Source of the DNA: Bacteroidales bacterium SW299
Lineage (GTDB): Bacteria; Bacteroidota; Bacteroidia; Bacteroidales; Bacteroidaceae
DNA length: 64,000 nt
Direction: 5' to 3'
NCBI GenBank assembly: GCA_019550975.1
Contig: SDWH01000002.1
Location: forward strand, 62,001-126,000
Within the stretch, counting starts at the first letter, position 1, and every line of letters begins with the position of its first letter. The notes beneath the pieces are model-generated. The model ran no database searches and was not told the DNA's origin. It saw only the letters and a list, made by a program, of their open reading frames with translations. The position numbers and the translations under genes were made by a program. Positions 36,606 through 45,062 of this stretch are shown piece after piece.

Positions 36606-37784
36606 ATGGCAAAAGAACTCGCACTCAAGTACGGCTGCAACCCTAACCAGAAGCCGGCCCGCATTTTCATGCAGGAGGGAGAACTGCCGATTGAAGTCCT
36701 GAACGGACGCCCCGGATACATTAATTTTCTGGATGCGCTGAACGGATGGCAGTTGGTGAAAGAATTGAAAGAAGCTACCGGTATGCCGGCCGCAACCTCA
36801 TTCAAACATGTAAGTCCTGCCGGAGCTGCTATCGGTTTGGAACTGGACGATACATTGAAGAAAATTTATTTTGTGGATGATCTGCCGCTCTCTCCGCTGG
36901 CCAATGCATATGTGCGTGCCCGCGGCGCCGACCGTATGTCTTCTTACGGTGATTTCATCGCCCTGAGTGATGTGTGCGATGAAGAAACCGCACGCTTTAT
37001 TCATCGGGAGGTTTCTGACGGCGTCATTGCTCCGGGCTATACCGATGCGGCGCTGGAAATATTGAAAAGCAAGCGTAAGGGAACTTACAATGTCATCAAG
37101 ATCGATCCGGAATACAAGCCGAATCCGATAGAGCATAAAGATGTGTTTGGCGTTACTTTCGAGCAGGGACGCAATGAAATCAAGCTGAACGGCCCCGAAT
37201 TGTTCGAAAACATTCCGACACAGAACAAGCATTTCACGGATGAGGCCAAACGTGATCTGATGATTGCGCTGATTACGCTGAAATATACCCAGTCAAATTC
37301 CGTATGTTATGTGAAGGACGGTCAGGCTATCGGTATCGGTGCCGGGCAGCAAAGCCGTATCCACTGCACCCGTCTGGCAGGCAATAAGGCGGATATCTGG
37401 TATCTGCGCCAGCATCCGAAAGTTCTCAATTTGCCGTGGGTGGAAAAAATCCGCCGGGCCGACCGTGACAATACGATTGATGTGTATATCAGTGAAGAAC
37501 ACGACGACGTGCTTGCCGAAGGCGTATGGCAGCAGTTCTTTACCGAGAAGCCGGAAGTGCTGACGCGTGAAGAAAAACGTGATTGGCTGAAATCGCTGAA
37601 GGGAGTTTCCCTCGGATCTGACGCTTTCTTCCCATTCGGTGACAATATTGAGCGTGCGCACAAGAGCGGCGTGGAGTTCATCGCTCAGGCCGGAGGCTCT
37701 GTACGCGACGACCATGTTATCGCCACTTGCGACAAGTATGGCATTGCAATGGCATTTACGGGCATCCGTCTGTTTCATCATTGA
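36606..37784 (+). CDS. Stand-alone AICAR transformylase (C-terminal half of PurH)
   Basis: Protein of 392 residues matching the transformylase domain of PurH/ATIC alone. It transfers a formyl group from 10-formyl-THF to AICAR, giving FAICAR for the IMP cyclohydrolase encoded at 31046-31639. The catalytic Lys-His pair is in SFKHVSPAGAA (about 63-73), and later conserved blocks such as YTQSNSVCYVKDGQAIGIGAGQQSR, SLGSDAFFPFGDNIERA and QAGGSVRDD are intact. There is no trace of a cyclohydrolase domain upstream. A TATTTTTG -7 box lies at 36572-36579 and a strong terminator follows, so it is monocistronic. Confidence 0.94.
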   Translation: MAKELALKYGCNPNQKPARIFMQEGELPIEVLNGRPGYINFLDALNGWQLVKELKEATGMPAATSFKHVSPAGAAIGLELDDTLKKIYFVDDLPLSPLANAYVRARGADRMSSYGDFIALSDVCDEETARFIHREVSDGVIAPGYTDAALEILKSKRKGTYNVIKIDPEYKPNPIEHKDVFGVTFEQGRNEIKLNGPELFENIPTQNKHFTDEAKRDLMIALITLKYTQSNSVCYVKDGQAIGIGAGQQSRIHCTRLAGNKADIWYLRQHPKVLNLPWVEKIRRADRDNTIDVYISEEHDDVLAEGVWQQFFTEKPEVLTREEKRDWLKSLKGVSLGSDAFFPFGDNIERAHKSGVEFIAQAGGSVRDDHVIATCDKYGIAMAFTGIRLFHH

Positions 37785-37808
37785 TTTTTCTTTGCTGCAG
37801 ATAGTGGT

Positions 37809-37845
37809 AATTCACCGCAGGCTTTTGCCTTGCGGTGAATTTTTT
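37809..37845 (+). terminator. Terminator after the AICAR transformylase gene
   Basis: Arms AATTCACCGCAGGC (37809-37822) and GCCTTGCGGTGAATT (37827-37841) form a stem with a TTTT loop and one bulge, followed by a T-run. Confidence 0.9.
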
Positions 37846-37854
37846 ATGGATTCT

Positions 37855-37885
37855 TTTGCCGTTTCAGCAAAATATGATATATTTG
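37855..37885 (+). promoter_or_regulatory. tmRNA promoter
   Basis: TTTG (37855-37858), 19 bp, then TATATTTG (37878-37885) is a full match to the Bacteroidetes promoter consensus. The mature tmRNA 5' end lies 27 bp after the -7 box, allowing a short leader to be removed by RNase P. Confidence 0.85.
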
Positions 37886-37911
37886 CAGCCCATATTAGAT
37901 ACAGAACTCTT

Positions 37912-38305
37912 GGGCTTGTTTGGTTTTGACAGCGAGAGAGGTGGTATGTAAGCATGCAGTGCGTCGGTGATTTGCACTATAATCTCAGTTACTGAACTTT
38001 TATCTGGCAACGAAAACTATGCTCTCGCTGCTTAATCGAAGTACAGTAGATTAGCTTTATTTCTGCCACAGTGGCGGAAACGAGACATCGCTCAAAAGCT
38101 CTTGTTCCGAAGCGTTTGATAAAGCGGTGCAGCAAAATCGGGAATAGTTTCAGTCTTGTCCTGCGGCTGGGATGAAATTTTAGGGACTAAGGCACAAGTG
38201 GGTGGCTCTGGTCTTGCTTATGCACGAAAACCGAAGGCAGAGATAAGCATGTAGAAAGCGTATGGCTTCCTTGTTTGGACGAGGGTTCGACTCCCTCCAG
38301 GTCCA
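37912..38305 (+). ncRNA. ssrA: Transfer-messenger RNA (tmRNA)
   Basis: Rescues stalled ribosomes and tags their products for proteolysis. The 5' GGGCTTG (37912-37918) pairs with 3' CAGGTCC (38298-38304) through two wobble pairs to form the acceptor stem. The T arm is GAGGGTTCGACTCCCTC. The tag frame starts at 38006 and reads GNENYALAA before TAA at 38033-38035, a typical Bacteroidales tag with the ALAA end recognised by Clp proteases. The CCA end is not encoded (the genome reads ACAAA), so it must be added after transcription. Pseudoknot-forming sequence fills the remainder. Confidence 0.97.
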
Positions 38306-38317
38306 CAAAGAGAATTT

Positions 38318-38346
38318 AAGACCCACTGAACTTCAGTGGGTCTTTC
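38318..38346 (+). terminator. Terminator after tmRNA
   Basis: Perfect 13-base arms AAGACCCACTGAA and TTCAGTGGGTCTT around a single C, followed by TCTTTG. A-rich on one side and T-rich on the other. Confidence 0.9.
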
Positions 38347-38464
38347 TTTGGAGATACTTTTACATCCCGTTTCCTTTCTCTGTTTTTGCATGTATCTTTG
38401 GGGCTGTGCCCTGATTGGCATCGGTTGCCGTTGGTTTATTTTTTTATTTAGGAGATTTTTATTG

Positions 38465-39535
38465 ATGGAAATTGCTGTGTTGTTGTCGGGAGGGGTTGAC
38501 AGTGCTGTTGCTGTGCATCAGTTGTGTGCGGAAGGCTATAAACCGTCCCTGTTCTATATCCGTATAGGTAATAATGAAAGCGGTTATTCAGACTGCTCGA
38601 TGGAAGAAGATCTGGAAATGTGTCATGCCGTGGCCCGGCGTTACGGCTTGCCTTTGGAGGTGGTCGATCTGCATCAGGAATATTGGGACCGGGTAGTAAC
38701 TTATGCTATCGAGAAAGTGCGGTGTGGGCTTACTCCGAACCCGGACGTGATGTGCAACCGCCTTATAAAATTCGGCTGTTTTGAAGAAAGGGTAGGGCAT
38801 CTTTTTGATAAGACGGCTACAGGGCATTATGCCACTACGCTTGAGCGCGAGGGTAAAATATGGTTGGGAACCGCTGTAGACCCGGTGAAGGATCAGACCG
38901 ATTTCTTGGCGCAGATTGACAGCCTGCAAGTGTCCAAACTGCTTTTCCCTGTGGGGAAGCTGATGAAAAGCGAGGTGAGAGAAATCGCCTTGAATATGAA
39001 GCTGCCCAATGCCAGACGACGGGACAGTCAAGGCATTTGTTTCTTGGGAAGGATTAATTACAATGACTTTATCCGTCATTTCTTGGGAGAGAAAGAAGGT
39101 GCGGTCGTGGAAAAAGAAACCGGCAAGATTCTGGGATCGCATCGTGGCTACTGGTTTCATACCATCGGACAGCGCAAAGGACTGGGGTTAGGCGGCGGTC
39201 CGTGGTTTGTGGTTGATAAGGATATTGACAGCAATGTGGTTTATGTGTCACATGGCTATGATACGCCTTTGCAATATGGAACTCGGGTCTGCTTGCACGA
39301 TTTTCATTTCATTACAGATGACCCTTGGCTTGGTGAAACGTTTCCGGTCGACGTTTGTTTCAAAATCCGCCATACTCCGGAGTTTATCCGAGGGAAGTTG
39401 ATGCGTGCAGGTGAAAGTTCAGTCTATGTGCTGGAGTCTGAGGTTCCGTTGCAGGGAATTGCTCCAGGGCAGTTCGGCGTGGTTTACGATCGTGATGCCC
39501 GCATCTGCTTTGGAAGCGGAGAGATACGTTTCTGA
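38465..39535 (+). CDS. mnmA: tRNA-specific 2-thiouridylase
   Basis: Adds sulfur to uridine 34 of tRNAs for Lys, Glu and Gln. The 356-residue protein has the ATP-binding PP-loop SGGVDSAVA (8-16), catalytic Cys97 in [13 protein letters not shown] and the second cysteine Cys192 in SQGICFLG, with the C-terminal beta-barrels. I chose ATG 38465 ([13 protein letters not shown]) because the longer frame runs back through the tmRNA terminator. N-terminus and PP-loop spacing then match the family exactly. Monocistronic on the plus strand, converging with the tRNA cluster. Bacteroidetes often carry more than one MnmA paralogue, so its exact tRNA set is not certain. Confidence 0.95.
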   Translation: MEIAVLLSGGVDSAVAVHQLCAEGYKPSLFYIRIGNNESGYSDCSMEEDLEMCHAVARRYGLPLEVVDLHQEYWDRVVTYAIEKVRCGLTPNPDVMCNRLIKFGCFEERVGHLFDKTATGHYATTLEREGKIWLGTAVDPVKDQTDFLAQIDSLQVSKLLFPVGKLMKSEVREIALNMKLPNARRRDSQGICFLGRINYNDFIRHFLGEKEGAVVEKETGKILGSHRGYWFHTIGQRKGLGLGGGPWFVVDKDIDSNVVYVSHGYDTPLQYGTRVCLHDFHFITDDPWLGETFPVDVCFKIRHTPEFIRGKLMRAGESSVYVLESEVPLQGIAPGQFGVVYDRDARICFGSGEIRF

Positions 39536-39600
39536 GCGTTGGTTGCGTTTTAAGTATTTGAAAGAGGGAGGCTTGGGTCTTCCTTTTTTCTTGTGCATAC

Positions 39601-39635
39601 AAAAAAAATGGATGCATCGCAATGATACATCCATT
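39601..39635 (-). terminator. Terminator of the tRNA cluster
   Basis: On the minus strand, a stem formed by TGGATG and CATCCA ends in a run of eight T residues, seven bases after the last tRNA. It may also serve the convergent mnmA transcript. Confidence 0.85.
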
Positions 39636-39641
39636 CAGTGG

Positions 39642-39714
39642 AGCGGAAGACGGGACTCAAACCCGCGACCCTCAGCTTGGAAGGCTAATGCTCTATCAAC
39701 TGAGCTACTTCCGC
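39642..39714 (-). tRNA. tRNA-Gly (TCC), copy 2
   Basis: A 73-nt cloverleaf: acceptor GCGGAAG pairs with CTTCCGC, D arm AGCTCAGTTGATAGAGC, anticodon loop CTTCCAA (anticodon TCC, reads GGA), T arm CGGGTTTGAGTCCCG. CCA is not encoded. It is identical to the copy at 39830-39902. Confidence 0.97.
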
Positions 39715-39721
39715 AGTTGTG

Positions 39722-39804
39722 TGGGCAAGGATGGATTCGAACCACCGAAGGCATAAGCCAGCAGATTTACAGTCTGCCCCATTTGGCCACTCTGGTACTT
39801 GCCC
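39722..39804 (-). tRNA. tRNA-Tyr (GTA), copy 2
   Basis: An 83-nt cloverleaf with a long variable arm, acceptor GGGCAAG/CTTGCCC and anticodon loop CTGTAAA (anticodon GTA). CCA is not encoded. It is separated from the Gly tRNA by 7 nt. Confidence 0.97.
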
Positions 39805-39829
39805 CCATTTTGTTGTAATTATGAAAAAG

Positions 39830-39902
39830 AGCGGAAGACGGGACTCAAACCCGCGACCCTCAGCTTGGAAGGCTAATGCTCTATCAACTGAGCTACTTCC
39901 GC
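39830..39902 (-). tRNA. tRNA-Gly (TCC), copy 1
   Basis: Same 73-nt sequence as 39642-39714, anticodon TCC, with CCA not encoded. It lies 25 bp upstream (minus strand) of the second Tyr tRNA. Confidence 0.97.
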
Positions 39903-39909
39903 AATTGTG

Positions 39910-39992
39910 TGGGCAAGGATGGATTCGAACCACCGAAGGCATAAGCCAGCAGATTTACAGTCTGCCCCATTTGGCCACTCTGGTACTTGCCC
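39910..39992 (-). tRNA. tRNA-Tyr (GTA), copy 1
   Basis: Same 83-nt sequence as 39722-39804, anticodon GTA. It is the promoter-proximal gene of the four-tRNA cluster. Confidence 0.97.
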
Positions 39993-40028
39993 AACACGCA
40001 ATGAACTGTTGTTTTTTCAATTGCGTTG

Positions 40029-40059
40029 CAAAGGTACAACTATTTTCTTAATCTGCAAA
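40029..40059 (-). promoter_or_regulatory. Promoter of the tRNA cluster, overlapping the end of ribH
   Basis: Read on the minus strand: TTTG (40056-40059), exactly 19 bp, TACCTTTG (40029-40036). A full consensus match, with the -33 box inside the last codons of ribH (which ends at 40040). Confidence 0.85.
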
Positions 40060-40534
40060 CAAAATCAATCATTTTTATTGCTGTTACAGCACATTCATCT
40101 CCTTTATTACCCAATTTCCCGCCAGCGCGATCTTCAGCCTGCTGCATATTGTTGGTTGTGATGAGTCCGTAAATAACAGGTATGTCCTGAGTTGCATTCA
40201 AGTGGGTGAGTCCCTGTGTAGCACCGCTGCATACATAGTCGAAGTGAGGAGTTTCTCCGCGTATTACGCATCCCAAAGCGATGACCGCATCTACTTTTCC
40301 GCTTTTGACAAATTGGGCTGATCCGAAAGTCAGTTCAAAACTTCCCGGGACAGTGTATACCAAGATGTTTTCATCTTTGGCTCCATGTTTTTTCAGTGTC
40401 TTGACTGCTCCTTCAAGCAGTGCTCCTGTTATGTTGTGGTTCCATTCTGAAACGACAATGCCGAAACGCATTTCCGATGCGTCCGGAACTGAATTGAAGT
40501 CATAGTCTGACAAGTTATGATAAGCTGTAGCCAT
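40040..40534 (-). CDS. ribH: 6,7-dimethyl-8-ribityllumazine synthase
   Basis: Penultimate enzyme of riboflavin synthesis, condensing 5-amino-6-ribitylaminouracil with 3,4-dihydroxy-2-butanone 4-phosphate. The 164-residue protein carries the family motifs [40 protein letters not shown] (catalytic His) and [17 protein letters not shown]. It forms large icosahedral or pentameric assemblies in other bacteria. It follows the TPR gene on the same strand after a 103-bp gap that contains a hairpin, and no FMN riboswitch is seen. Confidence 0.97.
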   Translation of the reverse strand: MATAYHNLSDYDFNSVPDASEMRFGIVVSEWNHNITGALLEGAVKTLKKHGAKDENILVYTVPGSFELTFGSAQFVKSGKVDAVIALGCVIRGETPHFDYVCSGATQGLTHLNATQDIPVIYGLITTNNMQQAEDRAGGKLGNKGDECAVTAIKMIDFVCRLRK

Positions 40535-40570
40535 AGTGGTTTGTGGTTTAAATATTGTTTTATAAATGAC

Positions 40571-40610
40571 TGAAGCGAAGAATCAGAATCTGTTCCGGTC
40601 CTTCGCTTCA
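40571..40610 (-). terminator. Hairpin in the TPR gene-ribH gap
   Basis: Ten-base perfect arms TGAAGCGAAG (40571-40580) and CTTCGCTTCA (40601-40610) close a 20-nt loop that contains a further GAATC-type pairing. It lies directly after the TPR gene and before ribH, with only a weak T-run, so partial termination is likely. Confidence 0.55.
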
Positions 40611-40637
40611 ATCGTTATCATCAAGGATGTTTTTGTA

Positions 40638-41315
40638 TTATTTCAAAGAAGCGCGTTCGATGTATTTGTCAATATCCATTGCCTGGTAAGAATTGGCATA
40701 CTTGGTCTTTACCTCTTTATATACTTTTACTGCATCTTCATTTTTGCCTTGCTTTTCGAGAATCTGGCCGGCTTGAATCAGATAAATCGGACTGAGTGTC
40801 ATGCTGTTTGCCTTCTCGGCTGCGTTTTGAAGCGTTGAAGCTGCCTTGTCAAGCTGTCCGAGCTGCGCGTAGCAGTTTCCCAGTGTTCCTAAAACAGCCG
40901 GTGCTACCAGTGCGTCTTTGCCGCTGAACTTGTCAAGATATTTCACAGCGTCTTCGTATTTGCCAAGCTGCGCATAGCAGATTCCTGCATAAGCGTTTGC
41001 CAGATTTCCGGCATCGGTGCCGCTGAATTCATCAGCCAGCTTTACGAAGCCTGCATATCCCAGACTGTCGCCGTTCAGTGCGATTTCAAATTGGTCTATT
41101 CCGAAGTATTGTTCGCCTTTGAATATTGCTTCAGAAGCTTTGATTTCTTTTGGGGTAGCGATGAAATGGTTGTAGGCCAAGAATCCGCCGACGATAACCA
41201 CTATTGCAACGATGGCTCCCAAGAATACGTTTTTGTTTTTGATCAGGAACGCTTCAGAAGTGCTTAATGCTTCGTCCACATTCATAGGTTCGTGAGTGTG
41301 CTTTTGTTCAGTCAT
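40638..41315 (-). CDS. Membrane-anchored tetratricopeptide repeat protein
   Basis: Protein of 225 residues with a cytoplasmic N-terminus, one membrane helix (about 31-49, VFLGAIVAIVVIVGGFLAYN) and three or more TPR motifs (about 100-215; ANAYAGICYAQLGKYEDAVKY, GTLGNCYAQLGQLDKAASTL, IQAGQILEKQGKNEDAVKVY). The layout is like YfgM-type proteins, which help secreted proteins at the SecYEG translocon. That is an analogy from architecture only. It is divergent from recF. Confidence 0.85.
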   Translation of the reverse strand: MTEQKHTHEPMNVDEALSTSEAFLIKNKNVFLGAIVAIVVIVGGFLAYNHFIATPKEIKASEAIFKGEQYFGIDQFEIALNGDSLGYAGFVKLADEFSGTDAGNLANAYAGICYAQLGKYEDAVKYLDKFSGKDALVAPAVLGTLGNCYAQLGQLDKAASTLQNAAEKANSMTLSPIYLIQAGQILEKQGKNEDAVKVYKEVKTKYANSYQAMDIDKYIERASLK

Positions 41316-41431
41316 TTTTATTGTTGTTTTTTATTATTTCCTTGTTCGATTTTCAGTCAGCAAAAGTAGTTTATTTATACTTATAAATGAAATTTGGAGC
41401 CATGTTTTTTTATCAATACTGCTTTTATTCT

Positions 41432-41439
41432 TAATTTTG
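41432..41439 (+). promoter_or_regulatory. Candidate recF promoter (-7 box TAATTTTG)
   Basis: TAATTTTG lies 20 bp before the recF ATG, implying a very short leader. A T-rich stretch at the -33 position lacks an exact TTTG. Confidence 0.45.
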
Positions 41440-41459
41440 TATCGTAAAAGGATGGAAAT

Positions 41460-42572
41460 ATGTGGCTGAAACGGATATCAATACTTAATTATAAGAATCT
41501 GGAGCAAGTGGAACTGGATTTTTCGCGGAAGATGAACTGCATCATCGGGAAGAACGGAATGGGAAAGACCAACCTGATGGATGCGGTGTATTATCTGTCG
41601 TTCTGCAAAAGTGCGACAAACTCTGTCGATTCCCAGAATATCCGTCATGGGCAGGACTTTTTTGTCCTTCAGGGATTCTATGAAACGGACGGAGGAGAGC
41701 CGGAAGAACTCTATTGCGGACTGAAAGCCCGCCAAAAGAAAAAGTTCAAGCGCAACAAAAAAGAGTACAGCCGTTTTTCCGACCACATCGGGCTGATACC
41801 TTTGGTGCTGGTTTCTCCTTCTGACTCTTTGTTGATTGCCGGCGGAAGTGAGGAACGGCGCAAATTCATGGACATGGTGATTTCGCAGTATGACCGCGGA
41901 TACCTGGATGCCTTGATTCGTTACAACAAGGCTGTCAGCCAGCGCAACACTCTGTTGAAGTCGGAGGTTGAACCGGATGAAGAGCTGATGTCGGTTTGGG
42001 AAGAAATGATGGCGTCTTCCGGGGAGATTGTCTATGCAGGGCGGAAAGCTTTCATTGATGAGTTCATACCTATTTTCCAGTCGTATTATTCTTATATATC
42101 GCAGGATCAGGAATGTGTAAGTCTGGCCTATCAGTCGTGTGCTTCGCAGGGAGATCTGCTTGCCCAAATACAGCAGAACCGGCAGAAGGACAGGGTTATG
42201 GGATTTTCTTTGAAAGGAGTTCATAAGGATGACCTGATTATGAAAATAGGCGATTTCCCCATTAAGCGCGAAGGATCGCAGGGGCAGAACAAAACGTACT
42301 TGATTGCATTGAAACTGGCTCAGTTTGAATTTCTGAAGCGTACAGGAAGCCGGACTACTCCTTTAGTGCTGCTTGACGACATATTTGACAAGCTGGATGC
42401 TTCGCGCGTGGAGCAGATTGTGAAAGTGGTTGCAGGGGACAGTTTCGGGCAGATATTCATTACTGACACAAACCGTGACCATCTGGATAAAATATTGCGC
42501 AAAATCGAAGGCGACTACAAGCTTTTTGAAGTGGACAACGGCATTGTGTCGGAACGGAAGGAGGATTTATGA
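41460..42572 (+). CDS. recF: DNA replication and repair protein RecF
   Basis: SMC-like ATPase of 370 residues that helps load RecA at single-strand gaps. Walker A is GKNGMGKT (30-37), the signature region EGSQGQNKTYLIALKLAQFE is present, and Walker B is LVLLDDIFDKLDASR. Length is normal. The stop overlaps the start of the DUF721/DciA gene by 4 bp, so the two are translationally coupled. Confidence 0.97.
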   Translation: MWLKRISILNYKNLEQVELDFSRKMNCIIGKNGMGKTNLMDAVYYLSFCKSATNSVDSQNIRHGQDFFVLQGFYETDGGEPEELYCGLKARQKKKFKRNKKEYSRFSDHIGLIPLVLVSPSDSLLIAGGSEERRKFMDMVISQYDRGYLDALIRYNKAVSQRNTLLKSEVEPDEELMSVWEEMMASSGEIVYAGRKAFIDEFIPIFQSYYSYISQDQECVSLAYQSCASQGDLLAQIQQNRQKDRVMGFSLKGVHKDDLIMKIGDFPIKREGSQGQNKTYLIALKLAQFEFLKRTGSRTTPLVLLDDIFDKLDASRVEQIVKVVAGDSFGQIFITDTNRDHLDKILRKIEGDYKLFEVDNGIVSERKEDL

Positions 42573-42859
42573 AGCGGAGCAATACCGAACTGTTAGGTGA
42601 TATAATCAGGCGGTATCTCCGTTTGGAGGGACTTGAAACGCCGCTGAATGAATATCGTCTGGTAGACGCATGGAAAGATGTGGTGGGACCGGCCGTTACC
42701 CGCTACACAACGAATCTTTATATCCGTAACCAGGTGCTTTACGTGCATCTTGCTTCGTCTGTGGTGCGCCAGGAACTGATGATGGCGCGCGAGATGCTTG
42801 TCCGCAATTTGAATGCTCAGGTAGGTTCGCAAGTTATAGTGGATATTGTGTTTCGCTGA
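42569..42859 (+). CDS. DUF721 / DciA-like protein
   Basis: Small protein of 96 residues with the DUF721 core (WKDVVGPAVTRYTTNLYIRNQVLYVHLASSVVRQEL). The larger DciA members of this family load the replicative helicase DnaB in bacteria without DnaC; the short form contains just the KH-like DciA domain. The ATG overlaps the end of recF, and linkage to recF supports a role in replication. The 3' end overlaps the convergent cyclo-ligase gene by 26 bp. Confidence 0.88.
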   Translation: MKRSNTELLGDIIRRYLRLEGLETPLNEYRLVDAWKDVVGPAVTRYTTNLYIRNQVLYVHLASSVVRQELMMAREMLVRNLNAQVGSQVIVDIVFR

Positions 42860-43406
42860 CACGCCCGTTTTCTGTCCATACCTCGTTCATTTTCTGATCG
42901 CTGCTTTCTGCCGGGATTTTATCCAGCAGTTGGAATCCGAAGCATATGCCGATGCGGTAGGTGTGTCTGAGCCTGTACAGTGTGCGGTCGTAATAGCCTT
43001 TTCCCCGGCCAAGTCTGTTGCCCTGTCTGTCGAATGCCACTCCGGGGATTATAGCCAATTCGATGTCTTGTTCTTCGACGAGCGTTCCGTCGGCCGGCTC
43101 TCCGATGCCGAAACAACCCGGCTTCAGATTCCTTATGCCATTGTATATTCTGAGTTCCAGTTCATCGCCTTTGATGACAGGCAGTACAATCCGTTTGCTC
43201 TTTTCCCATTTTTCGATGAACTTGTGTGTCTGCACTTCGTCGGGAAGAGAGTGATAGAGCAATACGGTTTGCGCCCGTTTGAAGCGCGGATGGTCTTCCA
43301 GCTTTTGCAGCAGGCTGGAAGACCATTCTGAAAGTTGTGCTTCGGCGTACAGTTTCTTTTGAGCGGCAATTTGCTTACGCAGCTTCTGTTTTTCTTCGTT
43401 CATCAT
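42834..43406 (-). CDS. 5-formyltetrahydrofolate cyclo-ligase
   Basis: Converts 5-formyl-THF to 5,10-methenyl-THF using ATP, recovering a dead-end folate. The 190-residue protein begins with the basic ATP/folate region MNEEKQKLRKQIAAQKK and has the family motif GVAFDRQGNRLGRGKGYYDRTL. The start lies 32 bp inside the end of the S41 protease gene, so the two are coupled. Two tandem Met codons (43406, 43403) are equal candidates. Confidence 0.94.
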   Translation of the reverse strand: MMNEEKQKLRKQIAAQKKLYAEAQLSEWSSSLLQKLEDHPRFKRAQTVLLYHSLPDEVQTHKFIEKWEKSKRIVLPVIKGDELELRIYNGIRNLKPGCFGIGEPADGTLVEEQDIELAIIPGVAFDRQGNRLGRGKGYYDRTLYRLRHTYRIGICFGFQLLDKIPAESSDQKMNEVWTENGRVSETQYPL

Positions 43407-45051
43407 TTTCTTTGGCTGCTTGTTCGGATGCAGGAGCCTGCGGGAAAGATTCTCCTTTCTCGAGCACTTCCACTGCTTTCTGCACCGTATTGTCTGTTTT
43501 GTTCAAGAACTCGATATAAGCTTCAATGCCCAACATGTTATAGATTATATTTCCATACAGGCTGAGCTCGAACAACTCTCTTGATTTCATCATGAGATTA
43601 TTGCGGCGTTTCAGTCCCCTTTTCTCAGCCCATCCAGCAAACTGGTTAAGCAGGTTCTGCTTTTTCAGGTAAGCTTCCATCTTTTCCGGTGTATCGTATT
43701 CTTGCAGTTTCTGCCGGTTATGGTCTGTATAGTCGAACGAATACCGGATGATCAGTCCCCTGTTTGCCGCCATGCGGAAATAAGAAGTCATTCCGGTCGT
43801 GTCCTGAGGAACGAAAATGTCAGGCATGATTCCTCCGCCTCCATAAACCGGGCGTCCCAGGCTGGTATGGTATACTTCTTTCTCGTTCTGCTTGATGCTG
43901 TCGGCCGAGAAGAACTCCCCGTGTTCGTATCTTGTCAGCAGATCCAGTTCGTATTCGTCTTCTTTCCCTTTTTCATAAGGCTTCTGGATGCAGCGACCCG
44001 AAGGGGTGTAGTAGCGGGCAATGGTCAGCCGGATGGCAGAACCGTCGCTGAACTCTATCGGCTGCTGCACCAGCCCTTTGCCGAACGAGCGCCGTCCGAT
44101 GATGGTTCCGCGGTCATTGTCCTGGATGGCTCCGGCAAATATTTCGCTTGCGGATGCCGACCCTTCGTCCACCAGCACGATGAGCGGCATCTTCTGGCTG
44201 CTTCCTGTCCCGTTTGACGTGTAGTTCTCACGCGGAGCCTTGCGCCCTTGCGTATAGACGATGAGTCGGTTGTTAGGCAGAAATTCGTTCACCATCTGGA
44301 TGGCAGCTGCCATATATCCCCCTGTGTTCCCCCGCAGGTCGATAATCATCCCTTCGCAGTTCTTCTGATTCAGCTTGGCCAGTGCAACCAACAGTTCGGG
44401 ATAAGTGGTTTCTCCAAATTTGTTGACCTTTACATAACCGAACTTGTCGGTGATCATATAGGCTGCATCAACGCTTTTGACCGGAATGTCGCCGCGCACC
44501 ACCGTAAAATGAAGCGTTCCTTTTTCTCCGGGGCGGTAGATGCCTAACTTCACCTTGCTGCCCTTTTCTCCCTTCAGACGTTTCATGGCTTCCTGGTTGG
44601 TGACGATTTTTCCGACGAATGCCGAATCATCCACTTCAATGATGCGGTCGCCGGCCATCAGTCCGACTTTTTCAGAAGGTCCGCCTTTTATTACACTGTT
44701 CACATGGATGGTGTCGTCCTGGATAGTGAATTGGATGCCGATTCCGCTGAAGCTGCCTTTCAGATCTGCGGTGACGGCTTCCAGGTCTTTGGCTGGAATG
44801 TAGGAAGAGTGCGGATCGAGTTCAGAAAGTATCTGGGGCATCGCTTCCTCCACCAGGTCTGTGATGTTGACTGTATCCACGTATTGTTCGTCGATGATAT
44901 GCAGCAGCGCGTTCAGTTTGTTGGATGAAGTATTGATGATGCCCAGTTTGTTTCCGGAAAAATGGTTCGCATAGAATGTGCCTATGGCTATACCTGCTAC
45001 CAGACACACTGCCAGCAGGAAGGGCATGAACCGTGAATTGTTGTTTTTCAT
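43375..45051 (-). CDS. S41 family C-terminal processing peptidase (CtpA-like)
   Basis: Exported protease of 558 residues: signal anchor at the N-terminus, PDZ domain (about 90-170, GSFSGIGIQFTIQDDTIHVN ... LMAGDRIIEVDDSAF), and S41 domain with the catalytic Ser in VDEGSASASEIFAGAIQD and Lys in RSFGKGLVQQP. C-terminal ~120 residues are helical with a Glu/Ala-rich end. These proteases trim or degrade periplasmic proteins. It is followed by the cyclo-ligase and preceded by dCMP deaminase in one minus-strand operon. Confidence 0.95.
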   Translation of the reverse strand: MKNNNSRFMPFLLAVCLVAGIAIGTFYANHFSGNKLGIINTSSNKLNALLHIIDEQYVDTVNITDLVEEAMPQILSELDPHSSYIPAKDLEAVTADLKGSFSGIGIQFTIQDDTIHVNSVIKGGPSEKVGLMAGDRIIEVDDSAFVGKIVTNQEAMKRLKGEKGSKVKLGIYRPGEKGTLHFTVVRGDIPVKSVDAAYMITDKFGYVKVNKFGETTYPELLVALAKLNQKNCEGMIIDLRGNTGGYMAAAIQMVNEFLPNNRLIVYTQGRKAPRENYTSNGTGSSQKMPLIVLVDEGSASASEIFAGAIQDNDRGTIIGRRSFGKGLVQQPIEFSDGSAIRLTIARYYTPSGRCIQKPYEKGKEDEYELDLLTRYEHGEFFSADSIKQNEKEVYHTSLGRPVYGGGGIMPDIFVPQDTTGMTSYFRMAANRGLIIRYSFDYTDHNRQKLQEYDTPEKMEAYLKKQNLLNQFAGWAEKRGLKRRNNLMMKSRELFELSLYGNIIYNMLGIEAYIEFLNKTDNTVQKAVEVLEKGESFPQAPASEQAAKENDERRKTEAA

Positions 45052-45062
45052 ATCTTTTTGTT

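Larger units (their letters stand above)
39642..39992 (-). repeat. Tandem duplication of a tRNA-Gly/tRNA-Tyr unit
   Basis: The Gly-Tyr tRNA pair occurs twice with a 188-bp period. The short spacers differ slightly (GCAGTTGTGT against GCAATTGTGT between the genes), so the duplication is not brand new, but both copies of each tRNA are intact and identical. Confidence 0.9.

Noticed and set aside
40535-40637. FMN riboswitch before ribH
   Set aside because: The gap is only 103 bp, dominated by one simple hairpin, with none of the FMN aptamer core.
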